Shown piece after piece: positions 6,447 through 14,354 of a stretch of DNA of 28,463 nucleotides. The stretch's first letter is position 1. Each line of letters starts with the position of its first letter. Origin of the DNA: Clostridia bacterium (GTDB lineage: Bacteria > Bacillota > Clostridia > TANB77 > CAG-508); contig CAADUZ010000005.1 in NCBI GenBank assembly GCA_900752335.1, forward strand, positions 1 to 28,463, written 5' to 3'. Position numbers and translations under genes: made by a program. The notes under the pieces were generated by a model, which was not told the origin of the DNA, did no database searches, and saw nothing but the letters and a program-made list of their open reading frames with translations.

Positions 6447-8864
6447 ATTAGAAGACCGTTTTGTATTGCCTCTATATTATATATATTAGGAATATTAGTT
6501 GGGCTATACTTACAAATAGGTATAGCTCTTTTTTGTATTATTAGTTTGACTATTATATTAGCAATAGTATTAAAGAAAGTAGGAATATTTAAAGTAAGTA
6601 AAAAGAAACTGCTAATATTTATTTTAGTGTTTATTATAGCGATAATGCATATTAAGGCATTAGAAAGAAACTATGAAAATAAAATTGTAAATATTCCAGT
6701 AGAATTAAATGCCAAAGTTTTAGTGCTTTCAGATGGAATTGACAAAGAGTACAAATATACATATTTAGTGAAAGTAATAGGTACAGATATTAAATTAAAT
6801 ATGAATTTAAACAAGAATAAATCAAAACAAAATATTCCGAAATTTGGAGATATTGTAGAAATATCAGCTATATATGAATTACCTAAAACTGCAAGAAATT
6901 ACAAAGGATTTGATTACAAAAATTATCTAAAAACTAAAAAAATACATGGAAGTATAGAGTGTGAAGAATACAATGTATTACAAAGTAATAAAGAGAGTAA
7001 AATAAATACCGCCATTCATGCAGTACAAAATAATTTAAAAGGTAATATACAAAAAATATTGGAAAAGGAGCAAGGGGCCTTATGTGTAGGAATACTTATT
7101 GGAGATAGGGAGAATATATCTTCGGAAACAGAAGATAATTTTAAAAAAAGCAATTTAACACATATGCTTGCCGTATCTGGCTCACATATAACATATATAA
7201 TTGTAGCTATAACTACTCTTATAGGAAAGGCAAATAAGAAGTATGCCAATATATTTACAATATTTATATTAATTTTCTTTATGGCTTTAACCGGTTTTAC
7301 AGCATCCGTAATGAGAGCAAGTATAATGGGAATATTAACACTTCTGGCAAGCATTTTATATAGAAAATCCGATACAGTAAATAATTTAGGAATATCAACC
7401 CTTGTGCTCTTAATATATAATCCATATTTCTTGCTTGATGCAGGTTTTTTATTATCTTATGCAGGCACAATGGGAATTATATTTTTTTCAGATAAAATAA
7501 ATAAATCCATAGAGAAACTAATATTAAAAGAAAATAATAATCAAAAGAATAAAATGAGTAATGTAAAAACAATAATTAAAACAATATTAAAGGCTGTAAT
7601 AAACTCATTTAGTATAACTATAGCAGCAAATCTTCTAATTATCCCTATTATGGCATATATGTTTAATACAATATCACTTACATTTTGGATTTCAAATATT
7701 TTAGCTGGACCAATAATGGAAGTGGTTACTATATTTGGATTTATTGTATATTTTATATCAATACTATTTCCAGTAATTGCAGAATTTTTAGGAATATTTT
7801 TAAACTTCTTCTTAACATTATTATTGCAAATAGCAAAAATATCTTCAAACATTCCAGGAGCGTTCATATATGTGAAAACGCCAAGCATTTTAACTTGCTG
7901 TGTATACTATATCTTACTCTTCTCGAACACATTATTTCAAGATTTAAAGAGGCAAACTATATTTATAAAATCAATTACTTATGTAAAAAAATACAAATAT
8001 AAAATAATATGTATAGTAGTTCTAATATCAATTAGTAGCTTTATCATCAATTTTATTCCAAGTAATCTAAATATATATTTTATAGACGTCGGACAAGGAG
8101 ATTCTACATTAATAAAAACAGTTCAAAACAAGACAATATTAATAGATGGTGGAGGAAGTGAATTTGGAAGTTTTGACGTAGGTAAAAATACATTATTACC
8201 ATATTTACTAGATAGAGGGATATCTAAAATAGATTATTTAATGGTATCACATTTTGATAGTGACCACGTAGGAGGTTTATTTGCTATTTTGGAAAACCTC
8301 AAAGTAGAGAATATAATTATATCAAGGCAAGGAGAAGAGTCGGAAAATTTTACAGAATTTATGGGATTAGTAAATGAAAAAAATATTAACTTAATAATAG
8401 TAAAAAAAGGCGATTTTATATATATTGATAGATATTCATATTTTGAAATATTATTTCCAGAAGAAGAGTACATACGAGAAAATATATTAAATAACAATTC
8501 AATAGTAGCAAAATTTACTTCTAAAAATACTTCTATGCTATTTACTGGTGATATAGAAGAAACTAGCGAAGATAGATTATGTGAGTTATATGGTACTACA
8601 AATAAATTAGAAGCAGATATATTAAAAGTTGCTCATCACGGTTCTAAAACTTCAAGCACGGAAGACTTTTTAGGACTAGTAAATCCCAAGATTGTACTTA
8701 TTGGTGTAAGTGAAGGCAACAATTTTGGGCATCCAAATTCCAACGTAATAGAAAGATTAAAAAAGTATACAAATTTGATATATAGAACAGATAAAAATGG
8801 AGAAATAGAAATTAAAATTAATAACAATGAAGTAGCGGTAAATACTATGCTAAATGAAAAATAA
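6447..8864 (+). CDS. comEC: ComEC/Rec2 DNA-uptake channel with C-terminal metallo-beta-lactamase domain; apparent ATT start
   Basis: ComEC forms the inner-membrane channel through which single-stranded DNA enters during transformation. From 6447 the frame encodes 805 residues. These include an N-terminal RRPFCIASILYILGIL membrane segment, a DUF4131 OB-like region, and the Competence domain with GILIGDRENISSETEDNF and LTHMLAVSGSHITYI. Many membrane helices follow. A metallo-beta-lactamase domain begins with FIDVGQGDST (545), then SHFDSDHVGG (601-610), LFTGDIEE and KVAHHGSKTSS. The first ATG or TTG start with sensible spacing would delete the conserved N-terminal helix. ATT at 6447 sits 9 bases after AAAGGA (6432-6437) and yields M-R-R-P-F. 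Alternatively, one extra T at 6443 disrupts an original MKKIRRPF. Confidence 0.93.
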   Translation: MRRPFCIASILYILGILVGLYLQIGIALFCIISLTIILAIVLKKVGIFKVSKKKLLIFILVFIIAIMHIKALERNYENKIVNIPVELNAKVLVLSDGIDKEYKYTYLVKVIGTDIKLNMNLNKNKSKQNIPKFGDIVEISAIYELPKTARNYKGFDYKNYLKTKKIHGSIECEEYNVLQSNKESKINTAIHAVQNNLKGNIQKILEKEQGALCVGILIGDRENISSETEDNFKKSNLTHMLAVSGSHITYIIVAITTLIGKANKKYANIFTIFILIFFMALTGFTASVMRASIMGILTLLASILYRKSDTVNNLGISTLVLLIYNPYFLLDAGFLLSYAGTMGIIFFSDKINKSIEKLILKENNNQKNKMSNVKTIIKTILKAVINSFSITIAANLLIIPIMAYMFNTISLTFWISNILAGPIMEVVTIFGFIVYFISILFPVIAEFLGIFLNFFLTLLLQIAKISSNIPGAFIYVKTPSILTCCVYYILLFSNTLFQDLKRQTIFIKSITYVKKYKYKIICIVVLISISSFIINFIPSNLNIYFIDVGQGDSTLIKTVQNKTILIDGGGSEFGSFDVGKNTLLPYLLDRGISKIDYLMVSHFDSDHVGGLFAILENLKVENIIISRQGEESENFTEFMGLVNEKNINLIIVKKGDFIYIDRYSYFEILFPEEEYIRENILNNNSIVAKFTSKNTSMLFTGDIEETSEDRLCELYGTTNKLEADILKVAHHGSKTSSTEDFLGLVNPKIVLIGVSEGNNFGHPNSNVIERLKKYTNLIYRTDKNGEIEIKINNNEVAVNTMLNEK

Positions 8865-8865
8865 T

Positions 8866-8894
8866 GTATATTTTTTGAAAAAAATACCATACTA
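8866..8894 (+). promoter_or_regulatory. Predicted forespore (sigma-G-type) promoter of the BofC-like gene
   Basis: GTATA (8866-8870) and CATACTA (8888-8894) are 17 bases apart. This fits the established sigma-G pattern GHATR-N17/18-CATNHTA. It starts one base after the comEC stop and would start transcription about 30 bases before the ATG at 8932. A perfect TATAAT also occurs at 8903-8908, but it has no convincing -35 at 17 bases, so vegetative expression cannot be excluded. Confidence 0.55.
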
Positions 8895-8931
8895 ATACTA
8901 GTTATAATTCTAACGAATAGGAAGGATTAGT

Positions 8932-9531
8932 ATGGATAAAAAGTGGATTATTAGTATAATAATAGTAGTTATTTTGGGATTAGCGTTAGGTATATCATTG
9001 GCAATATTTGCCGAAAACATGAGAAAGACAGATAATACGAATGTATTAAGTCAAAAGGAACTTGCAACAAGCTATAACGAAATAGATTCGAATATACAAC
9101 AAAGCAATGTATTAGAAACTGCTAATGTAGAAAATAAAATATCGCCTAATGCAGTAATAGTAAAAAAAATATACTATAAGGCATGTGACCACTTAATACG
9201 AGAAGTGGAGGACATAGATGACGACTTGGTAAATAAACAAGAAGATGACGTGAAAGCAAAATATTCAGACTGGGAATTAGAAAGCTTTTCACCAAATCAA
9301 ATTACATTATATAAAACTTCAAATGGTAATTGTGGAGAGCACTATTTCGTACAAGAACATAATGGCGTTATAGGAATTTATACGACTGACGAATATGGTG
9401 TAAAAACATTAAAAGAAGATACAGAAATCGCGACGCAATATTTGCCAGAAGCGGACATAGATAAGCTAAAAGCAGGTGTGGAGATAATAGGGAAAACCAA
9501 ACTAATAGAATTTTTGGAGGATTTTGAGTAA
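8932..9531 (+). CDS. BofC-like C-terminal domain protein, membrane anchored
   Basis: This is a 199-residue protein with a short basic start (MDKKW), one membrane segment at about residues 5-27, a polar Ser/Asn/Thr-rich linker, then a globular domain from about 75 on. The domain has the pattern YFVQEHNGVIGIYTTDEYG, EDTEIATQYLPEADIDKLKAGVEI and a terminal FLEDFE. This resembles the C-terminal domain of BofC, which in Bacillus is made in the forespore and restrains SpoIVB signalling to pro-sigma-K. The name rests on pattern recognition only. A sigma-G-type promoter upstream supports a forespore role. ATG at 8932 follows GGAAGGA (8920-8926). It is followed by a bidirectional terminator. Confidence 0.68.
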   Translation: MDKKWIISIIIVVILGLALGISLAIFAENMRKTDNTNVLSQKELATSYNEIDSNIQQSNVLETANVENKISPNAVIVKKIYYKACDHLIREVEDIDDDLVNKQEDDVKAKYSDWELESFSPNQITLYKTSNGNCGEHYFVQEHNGVIGIYTTDEYGVKTLKEDTEIATQYLPEADIDKLKAGVEIIGKTKLIEFLEDFE

Positions 9532-9536
9532 ATTAA

Positions 9537-9572
9537 AAAGAAAAAATCAATGTTTAGATTGATTTTTTCTTT
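9537..9572. terminator. Bidirectional terminator between the BofC-like gene and pgsA
   Basis: A perfect 14-bp stem pairs 9537-9550 (AAAGAAAAAATCAA) with 9559-9572 (TTGATTTTTTCTTT), with an 8-base loop. It is A-rich on the left and T-rich on the right, so it can terminate both the plus-strand gene ending at 9531 and the minus-strand gene ending at 9585. Confidence 0.85.
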
Positions 9573-9584
9573 AATAAATATTAT

Positions 9585-10160
9585 TTAGTTTTCAATTTTT
9601 AAATTTTCTTTTTTCAAATAGCCTTCTTGGTAAAATTGTTTAAAGTACATTATAAGTGAAAAAACTGTTGTAGCTATTGCTAGATAATATATGTAATCAT
9701 CAAATCCGAATAGAGGCGTGCTTGGATTTATTGTTGTATTCCAGTATTCTATAAATAAAGAACATACTATTGCTACATAAAATAATACTGTTGCAAGTTT
9801 GCCATACCATCTGCTTGAAACTACTAGCTTTTTACCATAAAGGAATGAAGCTCCGGCAACCATTACAATTTCTTTTATGAATACTATTAGTAGTATCCAT
9901 AGAGGTACTATTCCTTTAAATGTAAGTGAGGCAAGTACAGCAATTTGTGTTGCTTTATCTGCTAATGGATCTATTAATTTACCAAAGTTTGTTATAAAAT
10001 TAAATTTTCTTGCTATGCATCCATCTAGTATATCTGTTAAACCTGAAACAGTAAGCATTACAAATCCTGCTATGTATTGCCCTGTAAGTATATAATATAC
10101 AATAAACGGAATTAAAACAAATCTTACTATTGTAAGTGCATTAGGTATATTTTTTAACAT
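9585..10160 (-). CDS. pgsA: CDP-diacylglycerol-glycerol-3-phosphate 3-phosphatidyltransferase
   Basis: PgsA is an integral membrane enzyme that transfers phosphatidyl from CDP-diacylglycerol to glycerol-3-phosphate, the committed step to phosphatidylglycerol. The 191 residues contain the complete CDP-alcohol phosphotransferase signature: D43, D46-G47, A50-R51, G60, D64 and D68 within TDILDGCIARKFNFITNFG and KLIDPLAD. About four to six hydrophobic segments surround it. The N-terminus MLKNIPNALTIVRFVLIPF is typical of PgsA. A good AAGGAG lies 8-9 bases upstream (complement of 10169-10174). It follows the ClpE-like gene by 24 bases on the same strand, and the two are probably co-transcribed. Confidence 0.93.
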   Translation of the reverse strand: MLKNIPNALTIVRFVLIPFIVYYILTGQYIAGFVMLTVSGLTDILDGCIARKFNFITNFGKLIDPLADKATQIAVLASLTFKGIVPLWILLIVFIKEIVMVAGASFLYGKKLVVSSRWYGKLATVLFYVAIVCSLFIEYWNTTINPSTPLFGFDDYIYYLAIATTVFSLIMYFKQFYQEGYLKKENLKIEN

Positions 10161-10184
10161 ATATTTTACTCCTTATGTTTTTAT

Positions 10185-12509
10185 TTATTTAGAAATATCA
10201 AATACAAGTTTATTTTCATTTAAATCTACTTTTACGGTATTACCATTAGTTAATTCACTGCGTAATATTTTATCAGATAGCTCGTCTTCTAAATATCTTT
10301 GAATAGCCCTTCTTAAAGGTCTAGCGCCATATTTTGTATCTGTTCCTTTATCCAATAAATATTTTTTTGCAGCATCTGTTACTTCTAGAGTAATATTTTT
10401 ATCTGCTAGTGCTTTTCTAGTATCATTTAGCATTAAATCTACAATTTGCATTAATTCTTCTATAGATAGACTATTAAATATTACAATCTCGTCTACTCTG
10501 TTTAAAAATTCTGGTCTAAAAGTTTCTTTTAATGCGTTTTGAATAGCATTATTATTTACTTGTCCTCCACCAAAACCTATAGAATTTGTGTTTAAGTTTG
10601 AGCCGGCATTAGAAGTCATTATAATTATTGTGTTTTCAAAACTTACTGTATTTCCCTGTGAATCTGTAAGCCTTCCATCATCTAATACTTGTAATAAAAT
10701 ATTAAATACGTCTGGATGGGCTTTTTCAATTTCGTCTAATAGGATTATTGAATATGGATTTCTTTTTACTTTCTCTGTAAGTTGGCCAGCGTCATCATAT
10801 CCAACATATCCTGGAGGTGAACCTATAAGTTTAGAAGTAGAATGACTTTCCATATATTCAGACATATCTATTCTAATTATAGACTCTTCGTTGCCAAACA
10901 TCTCGTAAGAAAGTGCTTTCGCAAGTTCTGTTTTACCAACACCAGTTGGACCTACAAATATAAATGAAGGTGGCCTTTTAGTGCTTTTTAATCCTGCTCT
11001 ATTTCTTCTAATTGCACGAGATACAGCTTCTACAGCTTCATTTTGTCCAATTATTCTTTTATGAAGATTATCCTCAAGATTTAATAATTTTTGTGTTTCT
11101 GCTTCAGTTATTTTCTTGACCGGTATTTTAGTCCAGCTTTCTATAACTTCGGCTATATCTTGAGTGGTTAATTCTCTTAATTTCATATTTTTTGAAATAC
11201 TATCTATTTTTTCAGTAAGAGCACATTCTTTAGTTTTAAGTTCAGCAGCCTTTTGATAATCTTCTGTAGAATCGGCTTGTGCTGCTTCTTCTTTTTCCTC
11301 TTGAACTTTAGAAAGTTCATTTTTCAAAACTTCTAATTCATAAAGCTCTTTGTTATCTAAATTTATTCTTGAACATGCTTCATCTAAAATATCTATTGCT
11401 TTATCAGGTAAAAATCTATCGTGTATGTACTTTTCAGACATAATAACCGCCTGTTTAATAACGTCTGTTGAAATTTTTACTTTATGATAATCTTCATAGT
11501 ATTTTTTTATACCCTCTAAAATTCCAATAGAATCTGTTACCGAAGGTTCTGCAACCATAACTGGTTGAAATCTTCTTTCTAAAGCACTATCTTTTTCAAT
11601 ATATTTTCTATATTCTTTTAATGTTGTCGTACCAACTAATTGAATTTCACCATTTGCGAGTGATGGCTTTAAAATATTTGCTGCATTCATGGCATGCTCT
11701 GCATCTCCTGCACCAATTATATTATGAATTTCGTCAATTACTAATATAATATTTCCAAGAGATTTACATTCGTCAATTATAGATTTCATTCTAGCTTCAA
11801 ATTGACCTCTAAATTGTGTGCCTGCGATAACAGCAGTCATATCCAATAAATATACTTCTTTATTTAAAAGTTTAGCAGGAACTTTACCATTTGCAATCCT
11901 AATAGCTAAGCCTTGTGCTATTGCAGTTTTACCAACACCAGGTTCACCGATTAAGCAAGGGTTATTTTTAGAACGCCTATTTAAAATTTGAATAATTCTT
12001 TGAATTTCTTTATCTCTGCCAATAACTGCATCTAATTCATTATTTTTTGCTTTTTGAGTTAAATTAGTTCCGAATGTTTCTAATGTTTTCTTCTTTTTAT
12101 TAGCTTTCTTATCTACTTTTACTTTTTTCTTGCTAGTAGAAGAGCTATTATTATTTTCTTCAGTTTGATTTGTGCCAAACATATTAGAAAATATAGAGCC
12201 CAAAGGAATAGCACCAAATTGTATTGCATTACTTGGCTCATCTGCATTATATGAATCATTACTATCTTCTTGTATATCAGAAAAATTCATGTTGTCAGAC
12301 ATATCCTTAAACATTGATTCAAATTGCTCTGTCATATTATTTAAATCTTCTTCAGAAAGGTTTGCTTGTTTAATTAAGCTGTCTATAGGGTTAATACCTC
12401 TTTTTTTTGCACAGTCATAACAATAACCTTCTAAAGTATTTTTACCGTCATCACCTTTTTTATTTACAAAAACAACTGCATTATTTTTTTTACAGTCTGA
12501 ACATAACAT
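10185..12509 (-). CDS. clpE: ClpE-like Hsp100 ATPase with N-terminal zinc finger
   Basis: This is a two-ring AAA+ unfoldase that would feed substrates to the ClpP protease. The 774 residues begin with a four-cysteine zinc finger (C3, C6, C30, C33) instead of the double Clp_N repeat of ClpC; this is the ClpE architecture. A low-complexity linker (about 70-140) leads to AAA module 1, with Walker A GEPGVGKT (188-195) and Walker B ILVIDEIH (255-262). A middle UVR-like coiled segment (390-440) and AAA module 2 follow, with Walker A GPTGVGKT (520-527) and IILLDEIEKA (588-597). The IGF loop at 644-646 is the ClpP-docking tripeptide. ATG at 12509 follows AGGAGG (complement of 12520-12525). No CtsR operator or CIRCE element was recognised upstream. 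Confidence 0.88.
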   Translation of the reverse strand: MLCSDCKKNNAVVFVNKKGDDGKNTLEGYCYDCAKKRGINPIDSLIKQANLSEEDLNNMTEQFESMFKDMSDNMNFSDIQEDSNDSYNADEPSNAIQFGAIPLGSIFSNMFGTNQTEENNNSSSTSKKKVKVDKKANKKKKTLETFGTNLTQKAKNNELDAVIGRDKEIQRIIQILNRRSKNNPCLIGEPGVGKTAIAQGLAIRIANGKVPAKLLNKEVYLLDMTAVIAGTQFRGQFEARMKSIIDECKSLGNIILVIDEIHNIIGAGDAEHAMNAANILKPSLANGEIQLVGTTTLKEYRKYIEKDSALERRFQPVMVAEPSVTDSIGILEGIKKYYEDYHKVKISTDVIKQAVIMSEKYIHDRFLPDKAIDILDEACSRINLDNKELYELEVLKNELSKVQEEKEEAAQADSTEDYQKAAELKTKECALTEKIDSISKNMKLRELTTQDIAEVIESWTKIPVKKITEAETQKLLNLEDNLHKRIIGQNEAVEAVSRAIRRNRAGLKSTKRPPSFIFVGPTGVGKTELAKALSYEMFGNEESIIRIDMSEYMESHSTSKLIGSPPGYVGYDDAGQLTEKVKRNPYSIILLDEIEKAHPDVFNILLQVLDDGRLTDSQGNTVSFENTIIIMTSNAGSNLNTNSIGFGGGQVNNNAIQNALKETFRPEFLNRVDEIVIFNSLSIEELMQIVDLMLNDTRKALADKNITLEVTDAAKKYLLDKGTDTKYGARPLRRAIQRYLEDELSDKILRSELTNGNTVKVDLNENKLVFDISK

Positions 12510-12564
12510 TATATAAAAACCTCCTATCGAGAAGAAACTCTTGTGTGCTAATTATACATATTAT

Positions 12565-12593
12565 ATAATACATTAAAACAAGCGCAAAGTCAA
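12565..12593 (-). promoter_or_regulatory. Promoter of the clpE-pgsA unit
   Basis: On the minus strand, TTGACT (complement of 12588-12593), a 17-base spacer and TATTAT (complement of 12565-12570) form a sigma-A promoter with a leader of about 50 bases before the ATG. No clear CtsR heptad repeat or HrcA CIRCE pair overlaps it, which is unusual for a clpE gene. Confidence 0.6.
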
Positions 12594-12621
12594 TTAAATA
12601 ATAAATAATTATGCCTATATA

Positions 12622-12650
12622 TTGATAAAAAATTAGATTAATGATAAATT
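12622..12650 (+). promoter_or_regulatory. Possible promoter of the glycosyltransferase gene
   Basis: TTGATA (12622-12627) and TAAATT (12645-12650) have 17-base spacing, and TG lies one base before the -10. The hexamers are imperfect but the geometry is right, and the site lies in the 178-base divergent gap with clpE. Confidence 0.4.
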
Positions 12651-12687
12651 ATATAAAACATAAAAGTAAAAATTAAGGGGACAAATT

Positions 12688-13440
12688 ATGGAGAAGGTAA
12701 AAAAGGTTTTTAAGGATAAATATAATATTGTTTTTTTAGTAATTTTAATTGTAGCAACATTAGTTAGGATAGTTTTATTAGATAAGTATCCAAACGGAAT
12801 ACATGAGGATGAGGCTGGAATGTTATATGATGCTTACAGCATGGCAGAATACGGGACAGATAGATATCTTAATGAAAATCCAGTATATTTAATAAATTTT
12901 GGTGGAGGGCAGAGTGTTCTTTATGCAGCTATTGCAAGTATATTAATTAGAATATTCGGGCTTTCGGTATTTGTGGTAAGGCTTCCAGCAGTTATATTTA
13001 GTGTAATTACTATCATTCTTGCGTATATTCTGGCTAAAAAATATATAGGTAATAAATTCGCAGTAGTGATAGCATTTTTAATCACGATTTGTCCATGGCA
13101 TATTATGCAATCTAGGTGGGGCTTGGACTGCAATTTATTACCTGCATTTATAATGATTTCCGTATTTACATTAATCAATTCAAAAAAATCGTGGCATTTT
13201 ATAGTATCTGGTATCTTTTGGGGACTAACATTATATACATATGCACTTTCGTACATAATGCTACCAGTATTTTTCATAGGTTTATGCATTTATCTTTTAT
13301 ATGTAAAAAAGATAGATTTAAAACAAATTTTAATCACGATAATTCCAATACTAATATTAGCAGTTCCGCTAATACTACTTCAAATTGTAAACTATTTTGA
13401 TATTGGAACAGTAAAACTTCGGATTTATAACAATTCCTAA
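12688..13440 (+). CDS. Membrane glycosyltransferase (GT-C, PMT/ArnT-like), 5' part of a frameshifted gene
   Basis: This is a polytopic membrane protein of the GT-C fold that would transfer a sugar from a polyprenyl-phosphate donor outside the membrane. The acidic motif HEDEAGMLYDA in the first external loop (residues 39-49) is the hallmark of PMT_2/GT39-like enzymes. Seven or so hydrophobic helices follow, with an RWGLDCNLLP loop motif. The frame ends prematurely at 13438-13440 in RIYNNS. Dropping one base (C13420) joins it without a gap to the downstream frame GFITIPKLYTYRIGEIGLDN, which runs to 14278. The intact gene would be 529 residues (12688-14278). ATG at 12688 follows AAGGGGA. Substrate unknown. 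Confidence 0.75.
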   Translation: MEKVKKVFKDKYNIVFLVILIVATLVRIVLLDKYPNGIHEDEAGMLYDAYSMAEYGTDRYLNENPVYLINFGGGQSVLYAAIASILIRIFGLSVFVVRLPAVIFSVITIILAYILAKKYIGNKFAVVIAFLITICPWHIMQSRWGLDCNLLPAFIMISVFTLINSKKSWHFIVSGIFWGLTLYTYALSYIMLPVFFIGLCIYLLYVKKIDLKQILITIIPILILAVPLILLQIVNYFDIGTVKLRIYNNS

Positions 13441-14278
13441 ACTATATACGTATAGAATAGGCGAAATTGGATTAGATAATATTTTATACAACCTAAATAT
13501 AACAAATGCAAATAATGTATTCCAATTATTATTTTCTGCAGACCATAACCCAGGAAATTCATTTAAAGAATTTGGAACAATTTATTATGCGTTAATTCCA
13601 TTTACAGTTTTGGGATTTGGATTAATCATTAAGGAAACAGTTACAAGTATAAAGAAAAAAGAGTTTAATTTAAAAACTGTGTTTTTAATACAGTTCGTAC
13701 TAATATTCTTATGTGTATTAGTATTTGCAGATTTGCAACTTTACAAGCTAAACCCATTGTTTATAATGATGCTTATCTTTGCAGCGGAAGCGATTATATG
13801 GTTATATAACAAAAGAAAATTTATTGGATATAGCATAATAGCTGTTTTAATAGTTATATTTATTATTTTTGAGATATATTATTTTAAAAATGTAAATAGC
13901 AAAGTAGGTGTTGGATTTAATACGGATTTTATACCTCTTATACAATATTTGGATGAAAAGTATCCAGATAAAGAAATATATTTAGAAACAGATGCTATAC
14001 AACAATACATATATCTACTAGTGGAAAAACAAATGTCACCTTATGATTTTATGGAAAATATGGAAATGGTACAATTTATAACAGGGGAAACAGAAGTTAC
14101 TAGAGTAGGAAAATATTATTTCATATTCTATGAGATAGATAAAGAAATGGTTTATGTAATAGAGGAAAATTGTACATTTAGAGTTAGTAGAATAAAAGAA
14201 TTAGAAGAAAAACTAAATGAAGAAGGGTTTAAAGCAGAAAAATATAACAATTTTTACATATATACATATCAAGATTAA
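13421..14278 (+). pseudogene. 3' part of the frameshifted membrane glycosyltransferase gene
   Basis: The frame is open from 13415 and continues the glycosyltransferase as GFITIPKLYTYRIGEIGLDN, then LLFSADHNPGNSFKEFG, several more membrane helices and a soluble C-terminal domain ending NNFYIYTYQD. The first plausible internal start in this frame is TTG at 13610, but no Shine-Dalgarno sequence precedes it. The reading therefore makes sense only as the continuation of the gene starting at 12688. The break is either a real inactivating indel, a sequencing or assembly error, or (less likely) +1 recoding at CTT-CGG. Confidence 0.7.
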
Positions 14279-14291
14279 TTTTAGTTAGTAA

Positions 14292-14320
14292 TTGAAATTT
14301 GTACGTCTATGTTGTATACT
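14292..14320 (+). promoter_or_regulatory. Promoter of the PdaC/RsiV-like gene and topB
   Basis: TTGAAA (14292-14297), 17 bases, TATACT (14315-14320). It lies in the 76-base gap after the glycosyltransferase remnant and leaves a leader of about 28 bases. Confidence 0.62.
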
Positions 14321-14354
14321 ATAATTGTAAAAAAATATAGAAAAAGGTGAAAAA

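Noticed and set aside
7685..8002. A 105-residue plus-strand frame inside comEC
   Set aside because: It lies in another frame within conserved ComEC membrane helices. The composition looks random and there is no ribosome binding site.
12530..12552. TTAGCAC on the minus strand before clpE as half of a CIRCE element
   Set aside because: The partner GAGTGCTAA at 9-base spacing is missing, so it does not qualify as an HrcA site.
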